64,000 bases of DNA, from the NCBI RefSeq assembly GCF_022829725.1, contig NZ_JAKSYG010000153.1, positions 62,001 through 126,000 of the forward strand, in the 5' to 3' direction. The number at the start of each line of letters is the position of its first letter. The stretch's first letter is position 1. Below, one piece after another: positions 33,709-43,219 of the stretch. The stretch comes from Methylobacterium sp. E-005 (GTDB lineage Bacteria > Pseudomonadota > Alphaproteobacteria > Rhizobiales > Beijerinckiaceae). The position numbers were made by a program, and so were the translations under genes. Below the pieces are notes generated by a model. That model was not told the origin of the DNA. It searched no databases and saw nothing but the letters and a program-made list of their open reading frames with translations.

Positions 33709-34926
33709 TCAAACCTGCGCGTACATCCGGCCCGGGTTCAGCACCCCGGCCGGATCATGCGCCGCCTTGATGCCCGCGGTGAGCCGCATCAGCGGCTCGG
33801 CCAGGGGCTCGAACACCGGAACGGCGGCGCGCACGGCGTCGGGCGCGCGCACCAGGGTCGCGTGGCCGCCCTGCGCCCGCACGGCCCGGCGGACCGCATC
33901 CGCGCCGGCATCGCCCTCGGCACCGGTGGCGAGCCAGATCAATCCGCCGCCCCAGTCGAAGAACCAGCGCGCGTCCCGCTCGGCCGCCACCGCGGCCGCC
34001 AGCGCCGGCCCGTGGCCCGGCGCCGTCGAGATCCGCCAGAGCGCCGCGTTCCGGGGCTCGGCGAGGGGCGTGGCGTCCCGGACCGACCGCCAGAGGGCCG
34101 CGCCGGCTTCGCCGTCGACGATCTCCGGCTGGCCGTAACGCTTCAGCAGGCGGCGCAGCTCGCCCGTACGGTAGTCGATCGACTCCGAAAACCCTTCGCA
34201 GCGCATGAGCGTGCGCGCCTCCGGCGCCCCGATCCCGGCCGGCAGGTGCGCCGCCCCGGTCAGCTCGAAGGGCGAGCCCAGGGCCTCCGACAGGGCGGTC
34301 ACCGCCCGGGCATCGTCGAGGCCGGAGAAGACCAGGGTGGCGACGCGCTCGCTCGCCGGCAGGACCTTGAAGGTCACCTCGGTGAGGAGCCCGAGGGTGC
34401 CATGCGCGCCGGCCATCAGCTTCACCAGGTCGAGCCCGGTAACGTTCTTCATCACCCGCCCGCCCGACTTGATCGCTTCGCCCCGCCCGTTGACGAAGCG
34501 CACGCCGATCAGGCTGTCCCGGGCCGCGCCGGCATTGATCCGCCGGGGGCCGGCATTGTTGATCGCCGCGACCGCCCCGAGGGTCGGCGCGCCGGTGGTG
34601 CCGTAGAGGCCGCGCAGATCCATCGGCTCGAAGGGCAGCATCTGGCCCTTCGTGGCGAGCAGCGCCTCGACCTCGGCGAGGGGCGTCCCGGCCCGGGCCG
34701 CCACCACCATCTCGGCGGGTTCGTAGAGCGTGATGCCGGTGAGCTTCCTGGCCGAGAGTGTTGCGCTGTCCTGCGCCGGACGTCCGAGCCCCGCAGCCGT
34801 TCCGCCGCCTGCGAGGCGCAGCCGCTCGCCGTGCCCGGCCGCCGCCCGCACGATCTCCGCGGCCTCGGCCTCGGTGCCGGGCTCGTAGACGCCCATCGTT
34901 TCCGCCCCGGTCTTGTTTGAAACCAT
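33709..34926 (-). CDS. glcE: Glycolate oxidase FAD-binding subunit GlcE
   Basis: A 405-residue FAD-linked subunit. The FAD_binding_4 domain opens with GERLRLAGGGTAAGLGRP and continues with VVAARAGTPLAEVEALLATK, GGAPTLGA-like TTGAPTLGAVAAINNAGPRR and VKLMAGAHGTLGLLTEVTFK. The C-terminus AAHDPAGVLNPGRMYAQV is typical. GlcE acts with GlcD and GlcF in the membrane-associated oxidase. The ATG at 34926 is used; ATG at 34896 (GVYEPGTEAEA) would start at the domain edge and is equally likely. No glcD lies upstream. Confidence 0.94.
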   Translation of the reverse strand: MVSNKTGAETMGVYEPGTEAEAAEIVRAAAGHGERLRLAGGGTAAGLGRPAQDSATLSARKLTGITLYEPAEMVVAARAGTPLAEVEALLATKGQMLPFEPMDLRGLYGTTGAPTLGAVAAINNAGPRRINAGAARDSLIGVRFVNGRGEAIKSGGRVMKNVTGLDLVKLMAGAHGTLGLLTEVTFKVLPASERVATLVFSGLDDARAVTALSEALGSPFELTGAAHLPAGIGAPEARTLMRCEGFSESIDYRTGELRRLLKRYGQPEIVDGEAGAALWRSVRDATPLAEPRNAALWRISTAPGHGPALAAAVAAERDARWFFDWGGGLIWLATGAEGDAGADAVRRAVRAQGGHATLVRAPDAVRAAVPVFEPLAEPLMRLTAGIKAAHDPAGVLNPGRMYAQV

Positions 34927-35037
34927 TCCACGACGGGTGTCGCCGGAACGGCCGCAGGATTCAAGCGCAGGTGGAGTCGCGGGGTTTCAGTGCTCGGATT
35001 TCCTCTGCGCCGCCGCATTGCGCCCCGCTGGCACGTC

Positions 35038-36480
35038 CTACTCCGCCGCCGCCACCCGCGGCGGGCGCAGCCGCGCACCGACCTGCCGGCGCAGCCCGGC
35101 GATGTCGAAGATCCAGACCCAGGCCCCGTAGAACATCATCCCGGCCGGGACCAGCACCGCCAGGGCGGTAGCCGGGGGCAGGTGGCGGAACGGTGCCAGC
35201 ACCAGACCCATGGCGACGCAGGCGAGCGTTGCCGCCCCGATCGCCTGCCACGGCAGACGGATCCGCTCCGGGCCGGTCAGGGCGCGCCAGCCGAGCCACA
35301 GCCCGGCCGCGGCGAGCCCGGCGCTCTGCGCCAGCGCGACCCCGATCCCGCCCAGCCGGTCCGGCAGGACCAGCAGGCCCGCCCCGTTGACCGCAAGCCC
35401 GACCAAGGCGGCGGCGATCACCGGCAGGGTCCGGCGGCGGATCTGGAAGACCGGGTTGAGGGCGTAGAACATCATGGTCAGGCAGAACAGGCCCGGCATC
35501 AGCGCGACGCTGTAAGTCTCGAACGGGCCGCGATAAGCATCGGGCACCACCAGGGCCTGGAGGGCCGGCAGCACGGCCCAGAAGCCGACCGCGCAGGGGG
35601 CCAGCAGCGCGAACACCATCCCGGCATTGTCGGCGACCTGCGCCTCGGCGGCGGCGCGGCCCTGCTGCTCCTCGGCCTGGACGGCGAGCTGGAACAGCAG
35701 CAGGTCGAGGGCCGTGCCGAGCGTCATCAGGGCGCGCGCCGTGACGTCGGCGGCGAGCGCGAAATAGCCGGCCTCCGCGAAGCCCGCATGGCCCGCGATC
35801 GCGCCCCGGTTGACGAAGGCGAGGCATTGATAGGCGGTGTTGGCGGCAATGAGCGGAAGGCCGTAGCGGGCGAAGACCCGCCAGGTCGACGAGAGGCGCG
35901 GCCGCTCGAACGGGGCGTCCGGGTCGCGCAGGGGCCGGCGCAGCAGGACGACCGCCAGGAACTGGCTCAAGCCCGCCGCCGCCAGCACCCAGGCCGGCTG
36001 CGGCAGCCACCACGCGGCCGCCGCCATCAGCCCGAAGGCGAGGACGTTCTTCACCGCCACGAGGCCGAGATAGAGCTTTCCGTCGAACCGGGCGCGGGCC
36101 AAGGCCGCGTGGTAGTCGAACACGCCGATCCCAAGGGCGGCGAGCCCCGTGCCGCAGAGGACCGCCTCGCGCCCGTCCGGCCCGTCGGCGAAGCCGAAGG
36201 CACCGCACAGGGCGGCGGCGGCCAACAGCAGCAGGCCGATGCGCAGGTAGGCCCGGTCGAGCCCGTGCCGGATCCAGGGCTCGTCCCTCCGCACCCGCCC
36301 CGAATAGAAGCGCGTCGCCGAGAGCCGCAGCCACTCGAACAGCACCGTGTTAAGCACGGTCGCCCCGGTGGTCGCCAGCGCGAATCGCCCGAAATCGGCC
36401 GGGCCGAGCAGCTTGGCGATCAGCAGGCCCAGGACGAAGTTGAGCCCCGCATTGATGATGAAGGCGGCGATCACGGCCAT
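35038..36480 (-). CDS. Polysaccharide flippase-like membrane protein (second)
   Basis: A roughly 480-residue polytopic membrane protein of the MOP / oligosaccharide flippase superfamily. It opens AVIAAFIINAGLNFVLGLLI with ALATTGATVLNTVLFEWLRL, and has the LLGPADFGRFALA segment typical of Wzx/RfbX proteins. Probably moves a lipid-linked glycan across the inner membrane. It is not closely similar to the flippase at 2361. The ATG at 36480 is used; a GTG at 36489 is the alternative. It stands alone upstream of glcE with about 110 bases between, and no glycosyltransferases are adjacent. Confidence 0.82.
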   Translation of the reverse strand: MAVIAAFIINAGLNFVLGLLIAKLLGPADFGRFALATTGATVLNTVLFEWLRLSATRFYSGRVRRDEPWIRHGLDRAYLRIGLLLLAAAALCGAFGFADGPDGREAVLCGTGLAALGIGVFDYHAALARARFDGKLYLGLVAVKNVLAFGLMAAAAWWLPQPAWVLAAAGLSQFLAVVLLRRPLRDPDAPFERPRLSSTWRVFARYGLPLIAANTAYQCLAFVNRGAIAGHAGFAEAGYFALAADVTARALMTLGTALDLLLFQLAVQAEEQQGRAAAEAQVADNAGMVFALLAPCAVGFWAVLPALQALVVPDAYRGPFETYSVALMPGLFCLTMMFYALNPVFQIRRRTLPVIAAALVGLAVNGAGLLVLPDRLGGIGVALAQSAGLAAAGLWLGWRALTGPERIRLPWQAIGAATLACVAMGLVLAPFRHLPPATALAVLVPAGMMFYGAWVWIFDIAGLRRQVGARLRPPRVAAAE

Positions 36481-36902
36481 GAGCGGCACGACATGGTCTG
36501 CGGGGTCCCTCGGGCGGTGCGCGTGACGTAGCGCGGTGGCCGTAAAACTCCTTTAACGGGGCAACAGCGCGGCAGAGACCAATATCGGGGGCTGGCCTTG
36601 GGCAGCTCGTCAGATCCGCCGGCCTGCGGCAGATCCGGGCCGCCGCCGCCCGGCCCCGCAGCGCTCCGGCCCGCCCGCGATGCACGCAGGCGGATTTGTA
36701 GGGGCCGCGTCAGCCCTGGACGGCGCGTCTTGTCAGTGTCCCACGGCGATGAACATTCAAATCCTATCGAGCAATTAATATTCATTCCGTTCTATGAAAG
36801 ATTATCAAAAATAATCATCGCAAATTAATCGCCGATCGAAGGCATTTGTTGATTCCGTTTTCTGAAGCTATGCGTTGGCGGCATCGTCAGAGGACCATCT
36901 GC
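36481..36902. other. Divergent intergenic region, AT-rich right half
   Basis: A 420-base gap between the flippase (-) and the Cache chemoreceptor (+). No gene seen. From 36755 to 36850 the sequence is strongly AT-rich (AATTAATATTCATTCCG, AAAATAATCATCGCAAATTA), as is the region upstream of the chemoreceptor at 8988. It probably holds the chemoreceptor promoter. Confidence 0.4.
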
Positions 36903-38672
36903 ATGAGCCTGAAACGCTGGATGCGATTCACGGAAACGTTGTCGTTCCGGATCGGCATATTGGTCACCGTTCTGCTGGTCGTCTCGATGGGGATCGTGAC
37001 CGGCCTGCTCTACGTGGAGATCCGTGCGGAGATCATGCGGCGCGCCGGTCTGGCGCTCGATGCCAACCTCCGCCTGCTGGAGCAGAAGCTCGGCGACGAG
37101 GGCGGTCCCGGCGCGTTCTTCTCGGTTCAGAACGGCAAGCTCTATCTCGGCACGCACGCGATCGGCGCCGACGATCCGGCGGTGGACCGCGTGAAGGACG
37201 TGCTCGGCGGCACCGCGACCGTGTTCCTCGGCGACACGCGGGTCGCCACCAACGTGATGACGGCGACCGGAAGCCGGGCGATCGGAACCAAGCTCGGCCA
37301 GGGTCCGGCCTACGAGGCCGTCATCGGGAAGGGGAAGGGCTATCGCGGCGAGGCCGATATCCTCGGGACGACTTACATGACGCGCTACGAGCCGATCCGG
37401 GACATCGACGGCCAGGCAATCAGGATCCTGTATGTCGGCGTGAAGAAGGCGGATTTCCTCGCCTCGCTCGACACGCTGTTCGAGCGTGTCCTGGTCATCG
37501 CGGCCGTCGCCATGGTCCTGAGCGTGGCGTTCTGCTGGATCGCCCTGCGGCGCGCGACGGGGCCGGCCGCCACCCTGACCAGCGTGCTGATCGACCTCGG
37601 GCAGCGCCGGCTCGATCGCGAGGTTCCGGCCCTCGACCGGCGCGACGAGATCGGCGCCATGGCGCGCGCCGTCCAGTCCCTGCGGGAGGAGGCCCTGGCC
37701 CGCCAGCGTCTGGAGGAGGAGGCGAAGGCCGCGGCCGCCGAGAAGGCACAGAATACGTCGCATATCGAGGCCGCGTTGGCCGATTTCCAGGAGAACATCC
37801 GGGAGGTGGTGGCGATGGTGTCGCGTGATACCGCGCAGCTCGACGAGATGGCCGAGGCGCTGGCGGCCGTCTCGACCCGGACGGCGGGCGAAGCCGACGT
37901 CGCCTCGATGGTCTCGGCCGAGACCTCGGAGCACGTGTCGGCCGTGTCGACCGCCACCGACGAGCTCTCGGGATCGATCCAGGAGATCGGGCGCGAGATC
38001 GAGGGGATGTCGCAGACCGTCCGCGAGGGCAGCACGACCTCCCAGGAGACCGCCGCCCAGGTGCGCGAACTCGCGGTCACGGGTGAGCGGATCGGGACCG
38101 TGGTGGCCGCCGTGCAGGCGATCGCCGCGCAGACCAACCTCCTCGCCCTCAACGCGACCATCGAGGCGGCCCGGGCCGGGGAGGCCGGCAAGGGGTTCGC
38201 CGTGGTGGCGGGCGAGGTGAAGGCGTTGGCCGAGCAGACCGCCAAGGCCACCCAGGACATCGCCGCGCGGGTCGCCGAGATCCAGGAGGGGACGCGCCGC
38301 GCCGTGATCGCCAACGAGGCGGTGTCCGGCCTGATGGAGGCGATTCTGAAAGCGGCGGCGAGCGTGGCGGCGGCGGTCGACCGGCAGGAGGTGGCGACAA
38401 GCGCGATCGCCCGCTCCGTCCAGATGGCCGCCGACGGAACGAATCAGCTGGCCGCGACCGTCATCGGCGTCCGCACCGTGGCCGCCCAGACGGAGTCCAC
38501 GGCCGGCAGCGTGCTGACGGTTGCCCGGACCCTGCGCACCCAATCGACGGAGATCGACGCGCAGGTCCGCGACTTCGTCTCCACGCTGCGGCAGGGCCCG
38601 ATGGACCGGCGCCGGCAGCAGGACCCGAACCATCCGGGGCCGGAGCGGCGCCGCACCCGGGCACCGGCCTGA
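36903..38672 (+). CDS. Methyl-accepting chemotaxis protein, single-Cache sensor
   Basis: A 589-residue membrane chemoreceptor. TM1 is at about residues 18-38 ([20 protein letters not shown]); the periplasmic part ([40 protein letters not shown]) fits a Cache_3-Cache_2 type small-ligand sensor; TM2 lies near residue 200 ([20 protein letters not shown]). A HAMP segment and the signalling coiled coil follow, with [20 protein letters not shown] at the tip. The ligand is unknown, often carboxylates for this type. ATG at 36903; an upstream in-frame ATG at 36846 is less likely. Confidence 0.9.
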   Translation: MSLKRWMRFTETLSFRIGILVTVLLVVSMGIVTGLLYVEIRAEIMRRAGLALDANLRLLEQKLGDEGGPGAFFSVQNGKLYLGTHAIGADDPAVDRVKDVLGGTATVFLGDTRVATNVMTATGSRAIGTKLGQGPAYEAVIGKGKGYRGEADILGTTYMTRYEPIRDIDGQAIRILYVGVKKADFLASLDTLFERVLVIAAVAMVLSVAFCWIALRRATGPAATLTSVLIDLGQRRLDREVPALDRRDEIGAMARAVQSLREEALARQRLEEEAKAAAAEKAQNTSHIEAALADFQENIREVVAMVSRDTAQLDEMAEALAAVSTRTAGEADVASMVSAETSEHVSAVSTATDELSGSIQEIGREIEGMSQTVREGSTTSQETAAQVRELAVTGERIGTVVAAVQAIAAQTNLLALNATIEAARAGEAGKGFAVVAGEVKALAEQTAKATQDIAARVAEIQEGTRRAVIANEAVSGLMEAILKAAASVAAAVDRQEVATSAIARSVQMAADGTNQLAATVIGVRTVAAQTESTAGSVLTVARTLRTQSTEIDAQVRDFVSTLRQGPMDRRRQQDPNHPGPERRRTRAPA

Positions 38673-38687
38673 GGCGGAGGCGACGCG

Positions 38688-39194
38688 TTACAGCGCGCGC
38701 TCGTAGCGCCACGCCTCCATGCCGTCTTCGTAGTAGTCGGGCCGGACCGCGAAGCGGGTGTAGCCCCGGCGCTCATAGAGGCGGATGCCGGCGCCGTTGT
38801 CGGCCCGGACCTCGAGTCGCAGACGGTCGCAACCGTGCGCGTGCGCGCGGGCCTCGGCCGCGTCGAGGAGCTTGCCGCCGAGGCCGAGGCCGCCGCGGTT
38901 CGGTGCCACCGCGATCGAGGCCAGCCGTGCGATCCGGCTGCTGCGCCGCCGCTCCAGCACCGCCGCGCCGACCAGCACCGGGGTCGGGTCCCGGTCGGGC
39001 GGGTCGATCAGCGCGGCCAGCACGTCCATGGTGGGCGACAGGATCGCGTGCCGGATGGCCCGGCGCTCGGCCCGGTCGGTGGCGAAGGCGGCGTGTTCCA
39101 GGGCCACGAGGGCGTCGAGATCGGCGAGTGTCGCGCTGCGGATTTCCGGCTCGGGGAGCCCGTCGCCGACCGGGTTGCGCAAGGGGGCACTCAC
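38688..39194 (-). CDS. GNAT N-acetyltransferase (RimI-like)
   Basis: A 168-residue acetyltransferase. Motif A is RLASIAVAPNRGGLGLGGKL with the acetyl-CoA pyrophosphate loop, followed by LRLEVRADNGAGIRLYERRG and YYEDGMEAWRYERAL, as in RimI-like protein N-acetyltransferases. The substrate is not known. The start is GTG, and it falls in a 14-base triplicate (39181-39222), so alternative GTGs exist upstream but out of frame. The gene is convergent with the chemoreceptor, 15 bases apart. Confidence 0.85.
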   Translation of the reverse strand: MSAPLRNPVGDGLPEPEIRSATLADLDALVALEHAAFATDRAERRAIRHAILSPTMDVLAALIDPPDRDPTPVLVGAAVLERRRSSRIARLASIAVAPNRGGLGLGGKLLDAAEARAHAHGCDRLRLEVRADNGAGIRLYERRGYTRFAVRPDYYEDGMEAWRYERAL

Positions 39195-39222
39195 AAGGGG
39201 GCACTCACAGGAGGGCGCTCAC
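39181..39222. repeat. Three 14-bp direct repeats across a start codon
   Basis: AAGGGGGCACTCAC occurs twice exactly (39181-39194, 39195-39208), then AGGAGGGCGCTCAC (39209-39222). On the minus strand each unit starts GTGAG. The GTG of the first unit starts the GNAT gene; the GTG of the second opens a 5-codon frame that ends in TGA inside the first unit. As 14 is not a multiple of 3, gain or loss of a unit shifts these frames. Confidence 0.85.
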
Positions 39223-39429
39223 GCCCGTGCCGTCGGGATGGATCTGCCCCGCCTGCCCATCGATCGACCACTCGTCCGAATACGCTGCCCCGCCGTCAGA
39301 TGCCCGCTTCCGCCGGTCTTGGGAAGCCCGTAAAGCCCGCCCGGGCGCCCGGCATGCGCTGTTTTTGCAACGGCTGGCGCCGGGTGTGGATGACGGGCGA
39401 AAAACCCAGTCCTCCAGGTTGTATCGCCC

Positions 39430-39458
39430 TTGCCCGGCCGGGGCGTTCCCCATATATG
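39430..39458 (+). promoter_or_regulatory. Candidate promoter of the ornithine decarboxylase leader
   Basis: TTGCCC (39430-39435) and TATATG (39453-39458) are 17 bases apart, a good sigma-70 arrangement for this GC background. It would start RNA near 39465 and give a leader of about 478 nt ahead of the decarboxylase. This is a sequence match only. Confidence 0.45.
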
Positions 39459-39464
39459 CGCCTT

Positions 39465-39942
39465 GCCCAATTTCGCACGTGCCTGTGGCCGCGTGTCGGT
39501 TGGTGGGCATCCGGTCAACTGCCGGACAGCCGCCAGGGGTCTTAAAGGATCGATGGTCGCAAGGGTGGATCCCTACGGCCGGCATCCAGGTGGCAACACC
39601 GGACCCCGACAACAACCGGCAGCCGGAGGCGAAACCGGCGAACCCCGCTCTCCACGGGGGACGCAGCTTAAAGCAACGACGAACGGGCTTTTTTGGTCTC
39701 GTCGGCCCTCCACAGGCCGGCACCGAAGAGGCTTGTTTCTCTTTGCCCGGCGTGCGGTGGGGGTTCTCCCTTCCAATCCACGGCAGCTTCCGGGTGCTCT
39801 GCGCCCGCTCGAACGCACGCGTCTCCAACACGCGTGGGTCCGCGCGACGCACCGCCCCCTGACGCCGGCGGCCAGTCCTGGCCGTCATCTTCGACAGCGC
39901 GCCCCGCGTAGGGCGCCCGCGAACCCGTGCCGGGAGACGACT
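39465..39942 (+). ncRNA. Long structured 5' leader of ornithine decarboxylase, candidate speF RNA
   Basis: A leader with no gene on the coding strand. Several hairpins are visible: GACGA / TCGTC around a T-rich loop near 39680-39705; GCCGGC / GCCCGGC enclosing AAGAG / CTCTT at about 39714-39752; and CACGCGT / ACGCGTG at about 39819-39840. In alphaproteobacteria an RNA motif called speF is known upstream of this type of decarboxylase gene, so this leader is the natural candidate. I could not test it against the Rfam model, and the exact ends are unknown. Confidence 0.4.
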
Positions 39943-41109
39943 ATGACCGACCGCATCCGTGACTACCTGCGCGTGCGCCGCGACCTCGGTCAGGACGAGG
40001 GCCCCGTGATGGTCCTCGATCTCGATGTCGTGCGCGACAACTACACCGCCTTCGCGCGGTCCCTGCCGGATACCCGCGTGTTCTACGCCGTGAAGGCGAA
40101 CCCGGCGCCGGAGATCCTGCGCCTGCTCGCCGAGATGGGCTCGTGCTTCGACACCGCCTCCGTCGCCGAGATGGAGATGGTGCTGGCCGCCGGCGCCACC
40201 GCCGACCGGATCTCCTTTGGCAACACCATCAAGAAGGAGCGCTGCATCGGCCGCGCCCTGAAGCTCGGCATCCGCCTGTTCGCGGTCGATTGCCAGGCGG
40301 AGGTGGAGAAGATCGCCCGGGCCGCCGAGGTCATGGGCGTGCCGACCGGCGAGATCCGGGTGTTCTGCCGCATCCTGTGCGACGGCGCGGGCGCCGACTG
40401 GCCGCTCTCGCGCAAGTTCGGCTGCGTGCCCGAGATGGCCGCGGACGTGCTGGAGCACGCCCATCGCCAGGGGCTGGAGGCCTACGGCATCTCGTTCCAT
40501 GTCGGCTCGCAGCAGGGCAACACCGAGGCCTGGGACGGGGCGCTCGGCTCCGCGGCGGCGGTCTTCCACGAGTGCGCGGAGCGCGGCATCGGCCTGTCGA
40601 TGGTCAATCTCGGCGGCGGCTTCCCGACCCAGTACCTCAAGGCGGTGCCGGGCGTGGAGAGCTACGGCGAGGCGATCTTCCGCGGGCTGACCAAGCATTT
40701 CGGCAACCGGATCCCCGAGACGATCATCGAGCCGGGCCGGGGCATGGTCGGCAATGCCGGCCTGATCGAGGCTGAAGTTGTTCTCGTGTCGCGCAAGTCC
40801 GCCGAGGCCGACGAGGTCCGATGGGTCTACCTCGACATCGGCAAGTTCGGCGGACTGGCCGAGACCATGGACGAGGCGATCCGCTACCCGATTCGCACCG
40901 CGCGGGACGGGGAGGCGACCGAGCCCTGCGTCATCGCCGGCCCGACCTGCGACTCGGTCGACGTGCTCTACGAGCGGCAGCTGTACCCGCTGCCGGTCTC
41001 GCTCTCCATCGGCGACAAGGTGCTGATCGAGGGCGCGGGGGCCTACACCACCACCTACGCGGCGGTGGCGTTCAACGGCTTCCCGCCCCTTCAGCAGATC
41101 GTGATCTGA
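39943..41109 (+). CDS. Ornithine (or lysine/ornithine) decarboxylase, PLP type III
   Basis: A 388-residue fold type III PLP enzyme that makes putrescine (or cadaverine). Lys51 in FYAVKANP is the PLP Schiff base; ISFHVGSQQGN binds the cofactor phosphate region, NLGGGFPTQY is the glycine loop, EPGRGMVGNAG follows, and Cys336-Asp337 in GPTCDSVDVLYE is the catalytic pair from the other subunit. Substrate choice between ornithine and lysine cannot be fixed from the residues alone. It has a long leader (see 39465) and the GNAT gene at 41337 follows on the same strand. Confidence 0.94.
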   Translation: MTDRIRDYLRVRRDLGQDEGPVMVLDLDVVRDNYTAFARSLPDTRVFYAVKANPAPEILRLLAEMGSCFDTASVAEMEMVLAAGATADRISFGNTIKKERCIGRALKLGIRLFAVDCQAEVEKIARAAEVMGVPTGEIRVFCRILCDGAGADWPLSRKFGCVPEMAADVLEHAHRQGLEAYGISFHVGSQQGNTEAWDGALGSAAAVFHECAERGIGLSMVNLGGGFPTQYLKAVPGVESYGEAIFRGLTKHFGNRIPETIIEPGRGMVGNAGLIEAEVVLVSRKSAEADEVRWVYLDIGKFGGLAETMDEAIRYPIRTARDGEATEPCVIAGPTCDSVDVLYERQLYPLPVSLSIGDKVLIEGAGAYTTTYAAVAFNGFPPLQQIVI

Positions 41110-41336
41110 TCGCGCGCGCCGCCCGGGATGCTCCGGGCGGCTCCTGTCCGAAACCGCTCCCGGTGGGTCGCTGGCGGCATGATGGGGACACACGGACGTC
41201 GTTCGTCCGGAACCCTCCTGCGGTCATGCGGCGTTAAGGGCCGCTGTCGTTTCTGCGGAAGCGCTGGCCAGCCCTGATCGTCCACCGGGACGATCCTTCG
41301 CTTCTCCCGCATGTCGGCCCCGGGGAGGACCCTGTC

Positions 41337-41888
41337 ATGATCGAGATCCGCGCGGAGCACCTGCACGATGTCCCGGCGCGCGAGCGCCTGCTCGACGCGT
41401 GCTTTCCCGGTCATCGACGCGCCAAGACCTCGGAGCGCCTGCGCGAGGGGCGTCTGCCCGCCCGCGGCCTTGCCTTCGCGGCGACCCGGCGCGGCCGCCT
41501 CGTCGGCACCCTGCGGCTGTGGCACGTCGAGACCGGCGACGCCCGCCCGGCTCTGCTCCTCGGTCCGCTGGCGGTCGATCCAGCGATCCAGGGGCAGGGG
41601 CTCGGTTCGGTGATGATGCAGGCGGCCCTGGGCCGGGCCGAAGCGCTCGGCCACGGCGCCGTGCTGCTGGTCGGCGATGCGCCCTATTACGCACGGTTCG
41701 GCTTCGACCGGGCGCTCGCGGAGGGCCTGACTTTGCCGGGTCCGTTCGAGCGCGCGCGCTTCCTCGGGCTGGAACTGCGTGCCGGGGCTCTTGCGGGTGC
41801 CGAGGGCCTCGTCCGGGCGACCGGCGTGCTGTCGCCGGTCGAGGCGGTGGCGAACGAGGCGCAGGTCGCGCGACGACGCGCCGCCTGA
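41337..41888 (+). CDS. GNAT N-acetyltransferase (YhbS-like)
   Basis: A 183-residue acetyltransferase. It opens IEIRAEHLHDVPARERLLDA, has motif A PLAVDPAIQGQGLGSVMMQA with the Q/RxxGxG/A acetyl-CoA loop, and then VLLVGDAPYYARFGFDRALA, the YhbS pattern. The C-terminal region is a variable extension. It lies downstream of ornithine decarboxylase by 227 bases on the same strand, an arrangement seen in other Hyphomicrobiales and suggesting polyamine acetylation, though this is not established. Confidence 0.85.
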   Translation: MIEIRAEHLHDVPARERLLDACFPGHRRAKTSERLREGRLPARGLAFAATRRGRLVGTLRLWHVETGDARPALLLGPLAVDPAIQGQGLGSVMMQAALGRAEALGHGAVLLVGDAPYYARFGFDRALAEGLTLPGPFERARFLGLELRAGALAGAEGLVRATGVLSPVEAVANEAQVARRRAA

Positions 41889-41962
41889 GCCGACCTGCCG
41901 TCTGCTTGACGGTTAGGAACGTCTTTCCCAAACGCAACTTCATTCTGAGGGGCGGCGCAAGC

Positions 41963-42049
41963 CGCCTCGCAGGAGCCCTCCAGGGATTACGCGTTCCCGG
42001 GAGCCCTCCTTCGAGGCCTCCGCTGCGCTCAGGCACCTCACGATGAGGG
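41963..42049. repeat. Dispersed palindromic element, copy 3 (left arm truncated)
   Basis: It contains AGGAGCCCTCCAGGGATT and then GGGAGCCCTCCTTCGAGGCC and CACCTCACGATGAGGG, matching the inner left and the full right arm of copies 1 and 2, but the outer part of the left arm is missing. It lies in the 316-base gap between the GNAT gene and dgcN, where no gene is seen. Confidence 0.75.
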
Positions 42050-42204
42050 AGAGGTCGGGAGAGGCGCCCATTCCGGATGGCGCATCCCCGGCATGCAACC
42101 GATGGCGGCCGCGTCCACCGTCCTGGCCGGCCTCATGCATTGCGCCGAACGGTCGCGATCCCGCATAGACGGTCCGCCGGCCTCCGGAGAAGGTTGCTCG
42201 ACCG

Positions 42205-43218
42205 ATGCAGATCGCCACGCCCTACCTGATGTTCCTGGGCGACGTGCCCGACACGCTGGCGGCCAAGACCGCCTACGGGATCAAGGACTGGCGCCCGGAA
42301 TGGTGCGTCGGCCAGATGCGCCTGCCCGGCTGCGCCGCCGATCTCGGCATTCCCGACATGACCCTGCCCGAGGCCCTGGCGAAGGGCTGCCGCACCCTGG
42401 TGATCGGCGTCGTGAACGCCGGCGGCGTCCTGCCCGATCACTGGGTGAAGGAGATCGTGGCGGCGATCGAGGCCGGGCTCGACGTGGCGAGCGGCCTGCA
42501 CGTCAAGCTCGGCGCGGTGCCGGCCATCGCGGAGGCCGCCGCCCGGCGGGGCCGCCAACTCCACGACGTGCGCCACACTGACGAGCGCTTTCCCACCGGC
42601 AAGGGTACCAAGCGGACGGGGCGGCGCCTGCTCACCGTCGGCACCGATTGCTCCGTCGGCAAGAAGTACACCGTGCTCGCTCTGGAGCGCGGCATGCGCG
42701 AGCGCGGCCTCGATGCCGATTTCTGCGCCACCGGCCAGACCGGCGTGTTCATCTCCGGCAAGGGCGTCGCGATCGACGCCGTGGTGGCCGACTTCATCTC
42801 CGGCGCCGTCGAGACGATCTCGCCCGACGCAGCCCCGAACCACTGGGACCTGATCGAGGGCCAGGGCTCGCTCTATCACCCGTCCTTCGCGGGGGTGAGC
42901 CTCGGCCTGCTGCACGGGGCCCAGGCCGACGCCTTCGTGGTCTGCCACGAGCCGACACGCACCACTATGCGCGGCGTGAAGCATCCGCTGCCGAGCATCC
43001 GGCAGGTCATCGACCTCACCGTGAAACTCGGCAGCCTGACCAATCCCGGCATCAAGCCCGTCGGCATCGCGATCAACACGCAGGCGCTCGGTGAACCTGA
43101 AGCCCGGGCGTTCCTCGAGAAGGTCGGGTCCGAGCACGGCCTGCCCGCCACCGACCCGGTGCGCTTCGGCGTGGACGGGCTGGTGGACCGGATCGTCGCC
43201 GACTTCCCGGGAGCCTGA
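42205..43218 (+). CDS. dgcN: DUF1611 N-acetyltransferase DgcN
   Basis: A 337-residue protein of the DUF1611 family; the characterised member DgcN acetylates D-glutamate as the first step of D-glutamate use. It opens QIATPYLMFLGDVPDTLAAK. A P-loop-like GTDCSVGKK lies at residues 146-154, followed by DADFCATGQTGVFISGKGVA and DLIEGQGSLYHPSFAGVSLG. The dgcA gene follows after one base, matching the known pair. The start ATG is preceded by GGAGAAGG. Acetylation of D-Glu here is inferred from the pairing. Confidence 0.88.
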   Translation: MQIATPYLMFLGDVPDTLAAKTAYGIKDWRPEWCVGQMRLPGCAADLGIPDMTLPEALAKGCRTLVIGVVNAGGVLPDHWVKEIVAAIEAGLDVASGLHVKLGAVPAIAEAAARRGRQLHDVRHTDERFPTGKGTKRTGRRLLTVGTDCSVGKKYTVLALERGMRERGLDADFCATGQTGVFISGKGVAIDAVVADFISGAVETISPDAAPNHWDLIEGQGSLYHPSFAGVSLGLLHGAQADAFVVCHEPTRTTMRGVKHPLPSIRQVIDLTVKLGSLTNPGIKPVGIAINTQALGEPEARAFLEKVGSEHGLPATDPVRFGVDGLVDRIVADFPGA

Positions 43219-43219
43219 C

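Noticed and set aside
39205..41193. A 662-residue minus-strand frame opposite ornithine decarboxylase and its leader
   Set aside because: It covers a well-defined gene in antisense and has the His/Arg/Gly-rich make-up of a shadow frame.
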